64,000 nt of DNA from Tenggerimyces flavus (GTDB taxonomy: Bacteria; Actinomycetota; Actinomycetes; Propionibacteriales; Actinopolymorphaceae): contig NZ_JAFBCM010000001.1 of the NCBI RefSeq assembly GCF_016907715.1, positions 5,766,001-5,830,000 on the forward strand, written 5' to 3'. The notes under the pieces are model-generated. The model saw only the letters and a list, made by a program, of their open reading frames with translations, searched no databases and had not been told where the DNA came from. The translations under genes were made by a program, and so were the position numbers. Numbering within the stretch: position 1 is the first letter of the stretch; every line of letters begins with the position of its first letter. Positions 9,107-16,876 of this stretch are shown one piece after another.

Positions 9107-12100
9107 CTCGACCACTCCTTGCTCAGCGGGATCCTCAGTTGCGCGCCGACGGCGACGTCGTACTGGAAGCCCTTGCCGAAGTCGTTGTCGTCCGTGTACC
9201 GCCGGATCGTCGACGCGGTGCCGATGTCCAACACCAGTTGGCCGGACGCGTCCCGCGAGGCGCCGACGATGCGGTACGCGGCGTTGCGCACGTTGTCGTT
9301 CGCCACATAGACGTACTGGTCGACCAGCTGGTCCGGGGCGGGGACTGGCCCGCGGGTACGGACGACCAGCCGGTTCTGCTCGGACAGCTCGCGGGTGAAG
9401 TCGACGAGCTGACCGGTCACGGTCGCTGGCGGGCGGAAGCCGGCGGGTGCCGGCGCGAGCAGCGTCGCGTCGTGCACGTACGCGTACTCCAGGTCGTCCG
9501 ACCGCAACGACACCACGCCGAAGCCGCCGCGGAACGAGAACCGCCCGTCCACGCGCAGCGTCACGTCCGGTCGCAGGCTGGAGATCACGTAGTCCACGCG
9601 CCCGTCCACCAGCTCGACCCGCACCGCGGTCGCCTCGTGTGCCGCGAGACCGGCACCGAGCCCTTCGACCGGCACGGACGCGATCGAACGCACGAACCGC
9701 TGCCCCACATAGGGCTCCACCACCGACACGAACTGGGACGCCAGCGACGCACCGGCGCGATGCAACAGCACATAGCGCAGGCTCCGCGGGTTGCGCGGGT
9801 TGTTCTGCGGCGGATAGCCGTTCGCTACCGCGACATCGTCGTTCTCGTTCAACACGGTCAGGCGAACGTGCACGTCCGGGTCCGGATCGGGCAGCGTGTT
9901 CCAGGTGTCGACGACGTCCCAGTCGATGCTGAACGACGCCGGCGGCGACGCGTCGCGCGCGACCTTGTCCAACCAGTGGAAGCCCGGTGAGTCCCAGTCC
10001 GTCGGCGTCTCCCGACGCCCCGGCATCGGCACGTCGGCGCCGGCGTACGTGCCGGTCGGCTGCTCGGCCAGCGTCAGACCGTCAACGCTCACTGGGCCTT
10101 CGGCCGAGTGGAACGAGAACACGTGGTCGGTGCCGCCGACGACGCGGAACACGTCGACCAGGTAGGAGTTCGTCGCGTCGACCTTCACCATCGCGGTCAC
10201 CCGGCGGTACGTCTCGACGTCCGGGTACGCCTTCGGTGCCGCGATGTCCGCGTGCTGCACGCGCGCGCCGCTGCCGAAGCCGTGCGGAACGCCCACCCAG
10301 TTGGTCTTCTGCGGGTGCTTGTTCACGATCACGCTGTTGTGCGAGACCGTGTTCTTCGTCCACTCCTGCGAGAAGTTCGTGTAGTCCGTCGCCTCGGGAT
10401 AGCCGTGGTCGGGCATCAGGTCGAGCCCGAACGCGTACAGCCCGAGGTTCAGCTGGTCGGTCGCTCCGTGGTACGCCTCGGAGCGCCCGTAGGAGATCCA
10501 CGCCTCGCGCTTGTTCGGCAGCTCGCCGTCGCGCAGCCAGGCCAGGCCGTACCCGGTCAGGTTGTCGCTCGGCAGGTCGAGCGGTCCCTGGGTGTCGACG
10601 ACCTGCTGGATCGCTGCCTCGGTCCCGGCCGGGTCGTCGCTGAAGATGCCGGTGTTCAGACCGGCCGACTTGTTGCCGTTCAGGAGGTACGCGAGTTGGG
10701 CCGGCCGCGGGTCGCCGTACTCCGCGAATCCCTTGACGTAGTTGGCTTTAACGAGGGCGATGCCGGGCTGCCCGCACGCGCCGGAGTCGCCGATGGACGG
10801 CAGGAACTTGTTCACGCCGACCGTGCGCGGTCCGGCGGTGAACATGTTGCGGAACTTCGGATGCGTGTAGAGGTCGAGGCCCGGGTAGCCCTCGTACCCG
10901 TCGAGCGCGTCCGCCACGACCTTGAGGTTGTCGAACCAGATGTTGCTGTAGTGCGGTGCGGACTCCGCTCCCCAGCCGTCGCGGTCGATCTTGTTGACCA
11001 GCGTCGTGTAGACGCCGCCGCCCGTGACGTGCCACTCCGGGTCCGGCAGGATCCCGCCGGCGGCGAAGACGAAGTCGAACCACTCCTTCGCCTCCTCCGG
11101 CTCGTCGAGCACCACGCCGGCGAGGGAGAGCGACGCCTGGTGGGTGCCGAAGTTGCCGTAGATCTGCGCGCTCTTCACCGAGGGGAGGATCTGGCGGAGG
11201 ATGTTGTTCTCGATGTTCAGCCGGATCGCGGCGAGCGAGTCCTTGCCCTTCGTGCTGAGGAACGGCAGCACGTTCGCCGTGTCCTCGTTGGCGATCGCGG
11301 GGAAGAACGCGTCGTACGCGGTGATGATGCCGGTGGAGAAGTTCGTCTCCCAGATCGAGCCGAGGACCTTGCCCTTCTTGGTGGCGGGGTCGTTGTTGCG
11401 GTAGTCCTCGGAGTAGGCGCCCACGTCCATCGACGGGTACATGTCGGCGATCCGGTCGAGCAGGATGACGCCGGCGTGCGCGTACTTCGGGTCACCGGTG
11501 TAGACGTACGCGTCGCGCAACAGGGTGAGCCCGCCCCAGATCTGCGCGGTCGCGCCGATGCTCGAGACGCCGGTCCACCACAGGCCGTAGTGGCAGTAGT
11601 AGGCGATGAACGTCCACCGGTTGCCGTCGTCGTCGACCCAGCCGAGGCCGTCGTCGACACCCCAGGTCGGGCCCTTCTCCGGGTAGAGCTCGTTGACGAG
11701 CAGCGAGCGGTCACCTAGCTCGGGGTCGAAGACGCCGTTCTCGTCGAGCGCGCTGGCGTAGAACGCGCCGAAGTCGTTCGTCGGGAAGACGTACGGCAGG
11801 CCGCGCTGCTGGGCGAGCGGATCGGTGATCTTCCACGGCCGGTTCCACTGGTCGATGCGGAACGGGTAGAAGCCGAGCTGGTAGACGTCCTTGCCGGTGA
11901 CCGGCGAACCGAGCACGTAGTTGACGTTGATGCTGCGTGGCAGCTTCTGGCCGGGGACGAGACCCCAGAGCCACTCGTCGGTCTGCGCGGCGATCCGGTT
12001 GGCGTAGGGAAGCACGCCGTCGCGGACCTGTCTGGCCCAGGCGAAGTCGGTGATGTTGCGGCGGGCGGCCGCGACGCGGGCGGGGGTGTAGAAGGTGCTC

Positions 12101-12258
12101 GCGGTCTTCACCGGAGCGGTGGCCATCGTGGTGATGCTGGTGGTGGTGCTTGCTGCTCGCGCGGGTCGCGGTCGCAGGCTGGGCAGCAGACAAGAAGTGG
12201 CGGCCAGGCCGGCGGCACCGAGGATGGTGCGCCGGCTGGGTCCTGTCCGTTCGGGCAT
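9103..12258 (-). CDS. Heparinase II/III-family polysaccharide lyase, Tat-exported
   Basis: A 1051-residue secreted protein. The N-terminus has a twin-arginine signal (SRRTILGAAGLAAT, residues ~8-21) and an AxA-type cleavage region. An alpha/alpha-toroid follows, then the heparinase II/III C-terminal beta domain with its hallmark EAYHGATDQLNLGLYAFG and SHNSVIVNKH. Such lyases cleave uronic-acid polysaccharides (heparinoids, alginate, related glycans) by beta-elimination; substrate is not identifiable here. ATG 12258 is preceded by GAGGAGG five bases upstream, which settles the start against the longer reading frame to 12315. First gene of the operon; a LacI-type operator candidate lies 29-42 bases upstream. 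Confidence 0.87.
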   Translation of the reverse strand: MPERTGPSRRTILGAAGLAATSCLLPSLRPRPARAASTTTSITTMATAPVKTASTFYTPARVAAARRNITDFAWARQVRDGVLPYANRIAAQTDEWLWGLVPGQKLPRSINVNYVLGSPVTGKDVYQLGFYPFRIDQWNRPWKITDPLAQQRGLPYVFPTNDFGAFYASALDENGVFDPELGDRSLLVNELYPEKGPTWGVDDGLGWVDDDGNRWTFIAYYCHYGLWWTGVSSIGATAQIWGGLTLLRDAYVYTGDPKYAHAGVILLDRIADMYPSMDVGAYSEDYRNNDPATKKGKVLGSIWETNFSTGIITAYDAFFPAIANEDTANVLPFLSTKGKDSLAAIRLNIENNILRQILPSVKSAQIYGNFGTHQASLSLAGVVLDEPEEAKEWFDFVFAAGGILPDPEWHVTGGGVYTTLVNKIDRDGWGAESAPHYSNIWFDNLKVVADALDGYEGYPGLDLYTHPKFRNMFTAGPRTVGVNKFLPSIGDSGACGQPGIALVKANYVKGFAEYGDPRPAQLAYLLNGNKSAGLNTGIFSDDPAGTEAAIQQVVDTQGPLDLPSDNLTGYGLAWLRDGELPNKREAWISYGRSEAYHGATDQLNLGLYAFGLDLMPDHGYPEATDYTNFSQEWTKNTVSHNSVIVNKHPQKTNWVGVPHGFGSGARVQHADIAAPKAYPDVETYRRVTAMVKVDATNSYLVDVFRVVGGTDHVFSFHSAEGPVSVDGLTLAEQPTGTYAGADVPMPGRRETPTDWDSPGFHWLDKVARDASPPASFSIDWDVVDTWNTLPDPDPDVHVRLTVLNENDDVAVANGYPPQNNPRNPRSLRYVLLHRAGASLASQFVSVVEPYVGQRFVRSIASVPVEGLGAGLAAHEATAVRVELVDGRVDYVISSLRPDVTLRVDGRFSFRGGFGVVSLRSDDLEYAYVHDATLLAPAPAGFRPPATVTGQLVDFTRELSEQNRLVVRTRGPVPAPDQLVDQYVYVANDNVRNAAYRIVGASRDASGQLVLDIGTASTIRRYTDDNDFGKGFQYDVAVGAQLRIPLSKEWSR

Positions 12259-12286
12259 CGCGGCCTCCTCAAGAGACATTGCCCTC

Positions 12287-12300
12287 AGAAAAGCCTTTCT
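12287..12300 (-). promoter_or_regulatory. Candidate LacI-family operator before the lyase operon
   Basis: AGAAAAGCCTTTCT (plus strand) is a near-perfect 14-base palindrome centred on GC, the usual style of LacI-family operators. It lies 29-42 bases before ATG 12258. On the minus strand it overlaps a TATAGA element (12303-12298) that could be a -10 box. The regulator encoded at 5154-6203 is the obvious candidate; that link is inference. Confidence 0.5.
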
Positions 12301-12376
12301 ATATGCTGCCGTCAAGCGTCGATCCGGTGTTGCCGATTACGGTCACGGCCGTTTCACTCGCACCCTAGCGTGTGCC

Positions 12377-12405
12377 TTGACAGTGCAAAAGGGGCCACCT
12401 ACCGT
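12377..12405 (+). promoter_or_regulatory. Candidate sigma-70-type promoter for the deacetylase-like gene
   Basis: TTGACA at 12377-12382 and TACCGT at 12400-12405 are separated by 17 bases. They point rightward at ATG 12456, leaving a leader of roughly 40 bases with GAGG before the start. The 197-base gap 12259-12455 thus serves two divergent transcription units. Confidence 0.55.
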
Positions 12406-12455
12406 CGCCAGAAGACGCGGAACGCGATTCCCTTTGCCAGGATTTGAGGCGACGC

Positions 12456-14258
12456 ATGCCCACCAGTACTGACGACCACTCCCCTGCTTCGGTGGGCGTG
12501 CTGTTCGACGCCACCCGCGCGGAGCGGGACTGGGCCGCCGGTCGGAACGTGTGGTTCGGGTACGTCCGGGAGGTCCTCGGCCACCTCGCGGTCTCGTTCG
12601 ATGAGCTCGCGGCCGACGACCTCGCGATCATTTCGGACAACCGTTTGCTAGTCGTTCCGTCGGTTCCGGCGTTGTCTGCCGACCAGGTCGAGAGCCTGTC
12701 CGGCTGGGTGCGGGACGGCGGCGGCCTCGTTCTCTGCGGTGACCCCGGCCCGCTCGCCGACCTGGCCGGCTGCGCGGGTTCCAGCGCGGTCGAGGAGGGG
12801 CATGTACGCGTCGCCGCGGCCGAGCCGTGGGGCCCCGCGCCCGACGTCGCGCTGCACGCGTTCGGCGGCGTGCGGCTCTCCGGGGCGGCGACGACGTTGG
12901 CGTCCTGGACCGACGACGACGCGGCCGCGATCACGACGCGTTCGGTGGGCCGCGGCCGGGTGACCGTGTTCGGCGCGGACCTGTGGCAGAGCATCGTCCG
13001 CGTCCACCAGGGCTGGCCGGTGTCGGAGGACGGGACGCCCGCCTTCGACGGGACCGCGCCGGTCGACGACGGCATCCTCAAGTGCGACGACGGCCTCGCG
13101 CTGTCGTACGAGCTGGACCGGGCGATGGCGCCGGCGGCGGGAGCGTTCGCCGAGCCGTTCGAGTACAAGTCGCCGATCGGCGCCGCGTCGCCGACGTTCC
13201 ACCGGCCGCACGGCGACCTGTGGCGCGGACTGTTCGCCGCCGTGCTGTTCTGGACCGCCGAGGGGGCGGGCCAGCCGGTCGGTTGGCTGTCGTACTGGCC
13301 GTACGACGTGCCCGCGGTCGCGCACATGTCGCACGACAGCGACGGCAACACCGACGAGTCCGCGCGCGCCGCACTGTCGGTGTTCGCCGAGGCCGATGTC
13401 GACGTGACGTGGTGTTTCCTCCACCCGGGCGGCTACTCCGACGAGATCTACGGCGACGTCGTCGCCGCGGGACACGAGGCGGCGCTGCACTACAACGCGA
13501 TGGCGGAGTCGGACATCGCGGTCTGGGGCGAGGACTACTTCGTCGAGCAGCTCGAGTGGGTGCGTGCGAAGAGTGGTCAGCGGATCGTCTCGAACAAGAA
13601 CCACTACACGCGCTGGGAGGGCTGGCACGAGTTCTACCTGTGGTGTGAGCGGGAGGGCATCGAGCTCGATCAGACCCGCGGTCCTTCCAAGCAGGGCAAC
13701 ACGGGTTTCTCCTTCGGCAGTTGCCATCTGACGTTCCCGATAGCCGACCACACCGAGCGGAACCGGCCGATCGACGTGCTGTCGATGCCGATGCTGGCGC
13801 AGGATCTGTGGCTGACGTGCGCGGAGGCGAACCGTTCGGAGTTCCTCTCGCAGACGCTGGCGCAGCACGGGGTCGCGCACTTCCTCTTCCACGGTTGGAA
13901 CATCGGCCGGTGGCCGGAGGTGCGGCAAGCCGTCCTTGACACGGCCGCGGCGGCGCGGAAGGTGGGCATGCCCTGGTGGACCGCGGCGGAGGTCAACGCG
14001 TGGGAACGCGGCCGCCGTCAAGTCCGGATTGCTTCCGCGCTGGTCGACGGTGGGGTGTCGGTGACGGTGTTCACGCCCTCGGCGATCGCGAACGCGTCGG
14101 TGCTCGTGGCGGTGCCTGGTCTCGATCCGTCGGCCGCGGTGAAGGTGTCGTCGGACGGTCAGGCCCGCGTGGCGCAGCGGCACGGGCGGTCGTTCGTCGA
14201 ACTGGGCGTCGACCTGCCTTCTGGGGTTTCCACCTGGGAGCTGTCGTTCGGGCAGTGA
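12456..14258 (+). CDS. Polysaccharide deacetylase-like protein with N-terminal amidotransferase-like domain
   Basis: A 600-residue protein without signal peptide. Residues ~1-170 look like a flavodoxin/GATase-like domain (LLVVPSVPALSADQVESL, GGLVLCGDPGPL), as in the trimerisation domains of some glycosidases. Residues ~285-510 resemble a NodB-type deacetylase barrel, with the metal motif start HMSHDSDGN, then GHEAALHYNAM and HFLFHGWN. Family members remove acetyl or acyl groups from amino sugars or uronates. ATG 12456 has GAGG eight bases upstream; the frame from 12444 is longer but lacks support. It is divergent from the lyase operon and shares its regulatory gap. It probably acts on oligosaccharides inside the cell; substrate unknown. 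Confidence 0.7.
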   Translation: MPTSTDDHSPASVGVLFDATRAERDWAAGRNVWFGYVREVLGHLAVSFDELAADDLAIISDNRLLVVPSVPALSADQVESLSGWVRDGGGLVLCGDPGPLADLAGCAGSSAVEEGHVRVAAAEPWGPAPDVALHAFGGVRLSGAATTLASWTDDDAAAITTRSVGRGRVTVFGADLWQSIVRVHQGWPVSEDGTPAFDGTAPVDDGILKCDDGLALSYELDRAMAPAAGAFAEPFEYKSPIGAASPTFHRPHGDLWRGLFAAVLFWTAEGAGQPVGWLSYWPYDVPAVAHMSHDSDGNTDESARAALSVFAEADVDVTWCFLHPGGYSDEIYGDVVAAGHEAALHYNAMAESDIAVWGEDYFVEQLEWVRAKSGQRIVSNKNHYTRWEGWHEFYLWCEREGIELDQTRGPSKQGNTGFSFGSCHLTFPIADHTERNRPIDVLSMPMLAQDLWLTCAEANRSEFLSQTLAQHGVAHFLFHGWNIGRWPEVRQAVLDTAAAARKVGMPWWTAAEVNAWERGRRQVRIASALVDGGVSVTVFTPSAIANASVLVAVPGLDPSAAVKVSSDGQARVAQRHGRSFVELGVDLPSGVSTWELSFGQ

Positions 14259-14321
14259 TCGCTGCCCGTCTCGTTCTTTCGTTCGGCGGTGGGTTCGCCC
14301 GGCCCGCCCCCGCCCTGCCCT

Positions 14322-14357
14322 GGGGCCAATGATCATGTTTACATGGTCATTGGCCCC
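14322..14357 (+). terminator. Strong hairpin, probable intrinsic terminator
   Basis: A 16-base stem with one mismatch (arms 14322-14337 and 14342-14357, loop TTTA) is followed by TTT. It lies 64 bases after the stop of the deacetylase-like gene and would end that transcript. The rest of the gap 14259-14541 shows nothing coding. Its GATCATG core recurs in the palindromes at 23393-23468. Confidence 0.7.
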
Positions 14358-14541
14358 TTTACGTGGGGTGGACGCCAGGTAGAGCGGCCACTGGCCGCGT
14401 AAGGCGACCACGACGCTTCACCCACGGAGTGCCTTCCCGCTCAGATCACTCGAGACGTCGCCACCCCAAGTCTCCCCCGCAGGACAGGTACGTCCGGCAT
14501 TCCCAGGCCACTGTCGCCCACCAACACCTGAAATCCCGAGG

Positions 14542-15270
14542 CTAGGCCAGGTTCCACAGGGCGCGGTAGTAGCGGATGCGCTCGGCGTCCGCCTCTACGC
14601 CGTAGGACTCGAGGTAGGCGTCCTCCCAGCCGGGACCGTAGTTCCATTCGGTGCTCCAGCTCCCGACCGCGAGATCGGCCCAGCGATCGGCCACGCCCAG
14701 ATCGCCGAGGTCGACGTGGCCGGCGTAATTGCCGTGCTCGTCGATCAACGTGTTGGGCACGCAGGCGTCGCCGTGGCACACCACGAGGCGATCGATCGGT
14801 GGAGGGTCGCCAGGTCCGTGCTCGACGTGCGCTCGTTCCAGGCGCGCAACGACCGACCAGTCGTACGGGCACTCCTCCACTGGGAACGCCTCGTGGAACT
14901 CGCGCAGTGCTGCGCCGGCGACACGGACCGCTGTCGCGGGATCGGCCTTCCAGCGCTCGGTGATGGCGGACTCGCCGAGCAGCGCGGAGGTGACCAGCCA
15001 CGCTCCGCTCGCGTCCGCGCCAGACTCGAGCACCCGCGGGACCTTGGCGTACCGAGACGCCCAACGCATCCGCTCCGCCTCCGCGACCAGGTCGAGCCCC
15101 GACCCCGCGGGAACCCACTTCGCGAACCGAGTGGCCCCGACGCGAAACGTCATGCCCCCTTCGCCATTGATCCAGAGGGTTGTCACCGGATCCCCAGCCC
15201 CCAACGTCTGGACGGCCTCCGGGACAGGCGTCGAGGGGTCCACGAAGCCGCTGCCCGTCGTCTCGTTCAC
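14542..15270 (-). CDS. APH(3')-like aminoglycoside/small-molecule phosphotransferase
   Basis: A 242-residue kinase-like protein with the APH catalytic loop CHGDACVPN (catalytic Asp) and metal-binding segment HVDLGDLGVADRWADLA, in the order of APH(3') enzymes. The family phosphorylates aminoglycosides or other hydroxyl groups with ATP; many chromosomal actinomycete members are not proven resistance genes. Start is uncertain: GTG 15270 sits directly after GGGGAG with no spacing, and TTG 15288 in frame has no ribosome site; a leaderless start is possible. Divergent from the FG-GAP gene across 59 bases. Resistance is an inference only. Confidence 0.82.
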   Translation of the reverse strand: MNETTGSGFVDPSTPVPEAVQTLGAGDPVTTLWINGEGGMTFRVGATRFAKWVPAGSGLDLVAEAERMRWASRYAKVPRVLESGADASGAWLVTSALLGESAITERWKADPATAVRVAGAALREFHEAFPVEECPYDWSVVARLERAHVEHGPGDPPPIDRLVVCHGDACVPNTLIDEHGNYAGHVDLGDLGVADRWADLAVGSWSTEWNYGPGWEDAYLESYGVEADAERIRYYRALWNLA

Positions 15271-15329
15271 CTCCCCATCATCACCCAAGCGAATCCGACA
15301 TCCCGGACGTACTGGGCTAGGGTCGGGAC

Positions 15330-16808
15330 ATGAGTCACACGGGGATCGCAGTACTCGTTGCCGCCGCCGTTGCCGCGACCGGGCTCGCGCAGGCGCCCGC
15401 TAGCGCCGCGACGTACAAGAAGGCTGACTTCGACGGGGACGGCAAGGCAGACGTGGCCATCGGCGTCTCCGGCTACAACTACGCCTCCGGAGCGGTGTTC
15501 GTCGCGTACGCCAGCGGCAAGAAGCAGCACGTGAAGGCGGGGGCCAACGCGGGAGGCTTCGGCGCCAGTACGGCGAGCTGCGATCTCAACGGGGACGGGT
15601 ATGCCGACCTCGTCGTCGGCGATCCCGGACGCATCGACAACGGTGGGATCTCCGGCGGCATCACCACGTACCTCGGCTCCGCCGCCGGGCTCGGCAAGAC
15701 GGCACAGTTCAGCCAGGACACGGCGAACGTCCCCGACCAGTCCGAGAACGACGACCAGTTCGGCATCTCCGTCGCGTGCGGCGACCTCACCGGCGACGGC
15801 AAGGACGAGGTCGCGGTCGGGGCGCCCGGCGAGGACCTCCCCGACGCCGACGACGGCGCGCAGGCGACCGGTGCGGTCTTCGTCTTCAAGGGCTCCGCGA
15901 CCGGCCTGGTCACCACCGGCACGCAGCTGTTCACCCAGGACACCGCGAGCGTCCCCGACGTGTCCGAGGACGACGACGAGTTCGGCGGCGCGGTCGCGAT
16001 CGGCGACGTCACCGGAGACAAGCGCGCCGACCTCGCGGTCGGGCTGCCCGGCGAGAACGTCGGCGCCGGCGCGGTCATGCTGATCAAGGGCAGCGCCTCC
16101 GGCCTCACCGGCGCCGGCAGCACCCTCGTCGTCCCGTCCGCTCAAGGCGTCACCGGCCGCGCGGGCCACACGCTCGCGATCGCGAACGTCGACGGCGACG
16201 CGTACGCCGACGTGATCGCCGGGGCGCCGAACGACGAGGACGCCGGCAAGGAGGGCGCCGGCGTCGTGCTCGTCCTCAAGGGCGCCGCGGCCGGGATCGA
16301 CAAGGCGCGAGTCCAGGTCGTCGGGCAGTCCACCGCGAACGTGGTCGGCGACCCGATCGCGAACGACGGCTTCGGCACGACCCTCGACGCCGGCGACGTG
16401 ACCAAGGACGGCAAGGCCGAGGTGCTCGTCGGCGTTCCCGGCAAGACCGTGGGCACGCTCGCGTTCGCCGGTTCGGCCGTCGTCCTCAAGGGCTCCGCGA
16501 CCGGCCTGACCGGCGCCGGCTCCCAGGAGTGGACGCAGAACACCGTCAACGTTCCCGACACCGCCGAGGCCGGCGACTCGTTCGGCGCCGCCGTCGGGCT
16601 GCTCGACCTGTCCGGCGACAACCGGCTGGACGGGGTGGTCGGAGCCCCCGACGAGGACCTCGGCACCGCCCAGGACGCCGGCCTCGCCGCGCGCTTCAAC
16701 GGCGCGGCGACCGGCCTCGCCGCGACCACCGGCGTCTACACCGCCGGCTGGTTCGGCTTCGCCCCGAACGCCGCCGCCGACCGCCTCGGCGCCGCCGTCG
16801 GCCGGTGA
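15330..16808 (+). CDS. Secreted FG-GAP/VCBS repeat protein (integrin-alpha-like beta-propeller)
   Basis: A 492-residue exported protein with a signal peptide (hydrophobic residues ~5-25, cleavage near APASAA). It then has seven repeats each with a calcium-loop-like DxDGDG or variant and a DVAIG-type strand: FDGDGKADVAIG, LNGDGYADLVVG, LTGDGKDEVAVG, VTGDKRADLAVG, VDGDAYADVIAG, VTKDGKAEVLVG and LSGDNRLDGVVG. Seven repeats fit one closed seven-bladed propeller. Such proteins are abundant in actinomycetes as secreted scaffolds of unknown ligand. Several loops (TGDKRAD, DGDAYAD, SGDNRLD) lack one aspartate, so not every blade may bind calcium. Confidence 0.9.
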   Translation: MSHTGIAVLVAAAVAATGLAQAPASAATYKKADFDGDGKADVAIGVSGYNYASGAVFVAYASGKKQHVKAGANAGGFGASTASCDLNGDGYADLVVGDPGRIDNGGISGGITTYLGSAAGLGKTAQFSQDTANVPDQSENDDQFGISVACGDLTGDGKDEVAVGAPGEDLPDADDGAQATGAVFVFKGSATGLVTTGTQLFTQDTASVPDVSEDDDEFGGAVAIGDVTGDKRADLAVGLPGENVGAGAVMLIKGSASGLTGAGSTLVVPSAQGVTGRAGHTLAIANVDGDAYADVIAGAPNDEDAGKEGAGVVLVLKGAAAGIDKARVQVVGQSTANVVGDPIANDGFGTTLDAGDVTKDGKAEVLVGVPGKTVGTLAFAGSAVVLKGSATGLTGAGSQEWTQNTVNVPDTAEAGDSFGAAVGLLDLSGDNRLDGVVGAPDEDLGTAQDAGLAARFNGAATGLAATTGVYTAGWFGFAPNAAADRLGAAVGR

Positions 16809-16876
16809 GCCAGGACACAGCCGCGCAACCCCACCCAAACGTGGTTCCTGACCTGGGGAAGCAATAGTCTCGGGGC

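Noticed and set aside
7586-9310. 574-codon plus-strand frame opposite the solute-binding protein
   Set aside because: Antisense mirror of GC-rich codons, no ribosome site, no domain; the minus-strand lipoprotein is convincing.
12648-14411. 587-codon minus-strand frame opposite the deacetylase-like gene
   Set aside because: Composition is that of an antisense shadow (Arg/Val/His-rich) and it runs through the terminator hairpin.
14542-15270. Acquired aminoglycoside resistance gene
   Set aside because: The protein is APH-like, but codon use matches the chromosome and no mobile element or resistance context is present, so resistance is not claimed.
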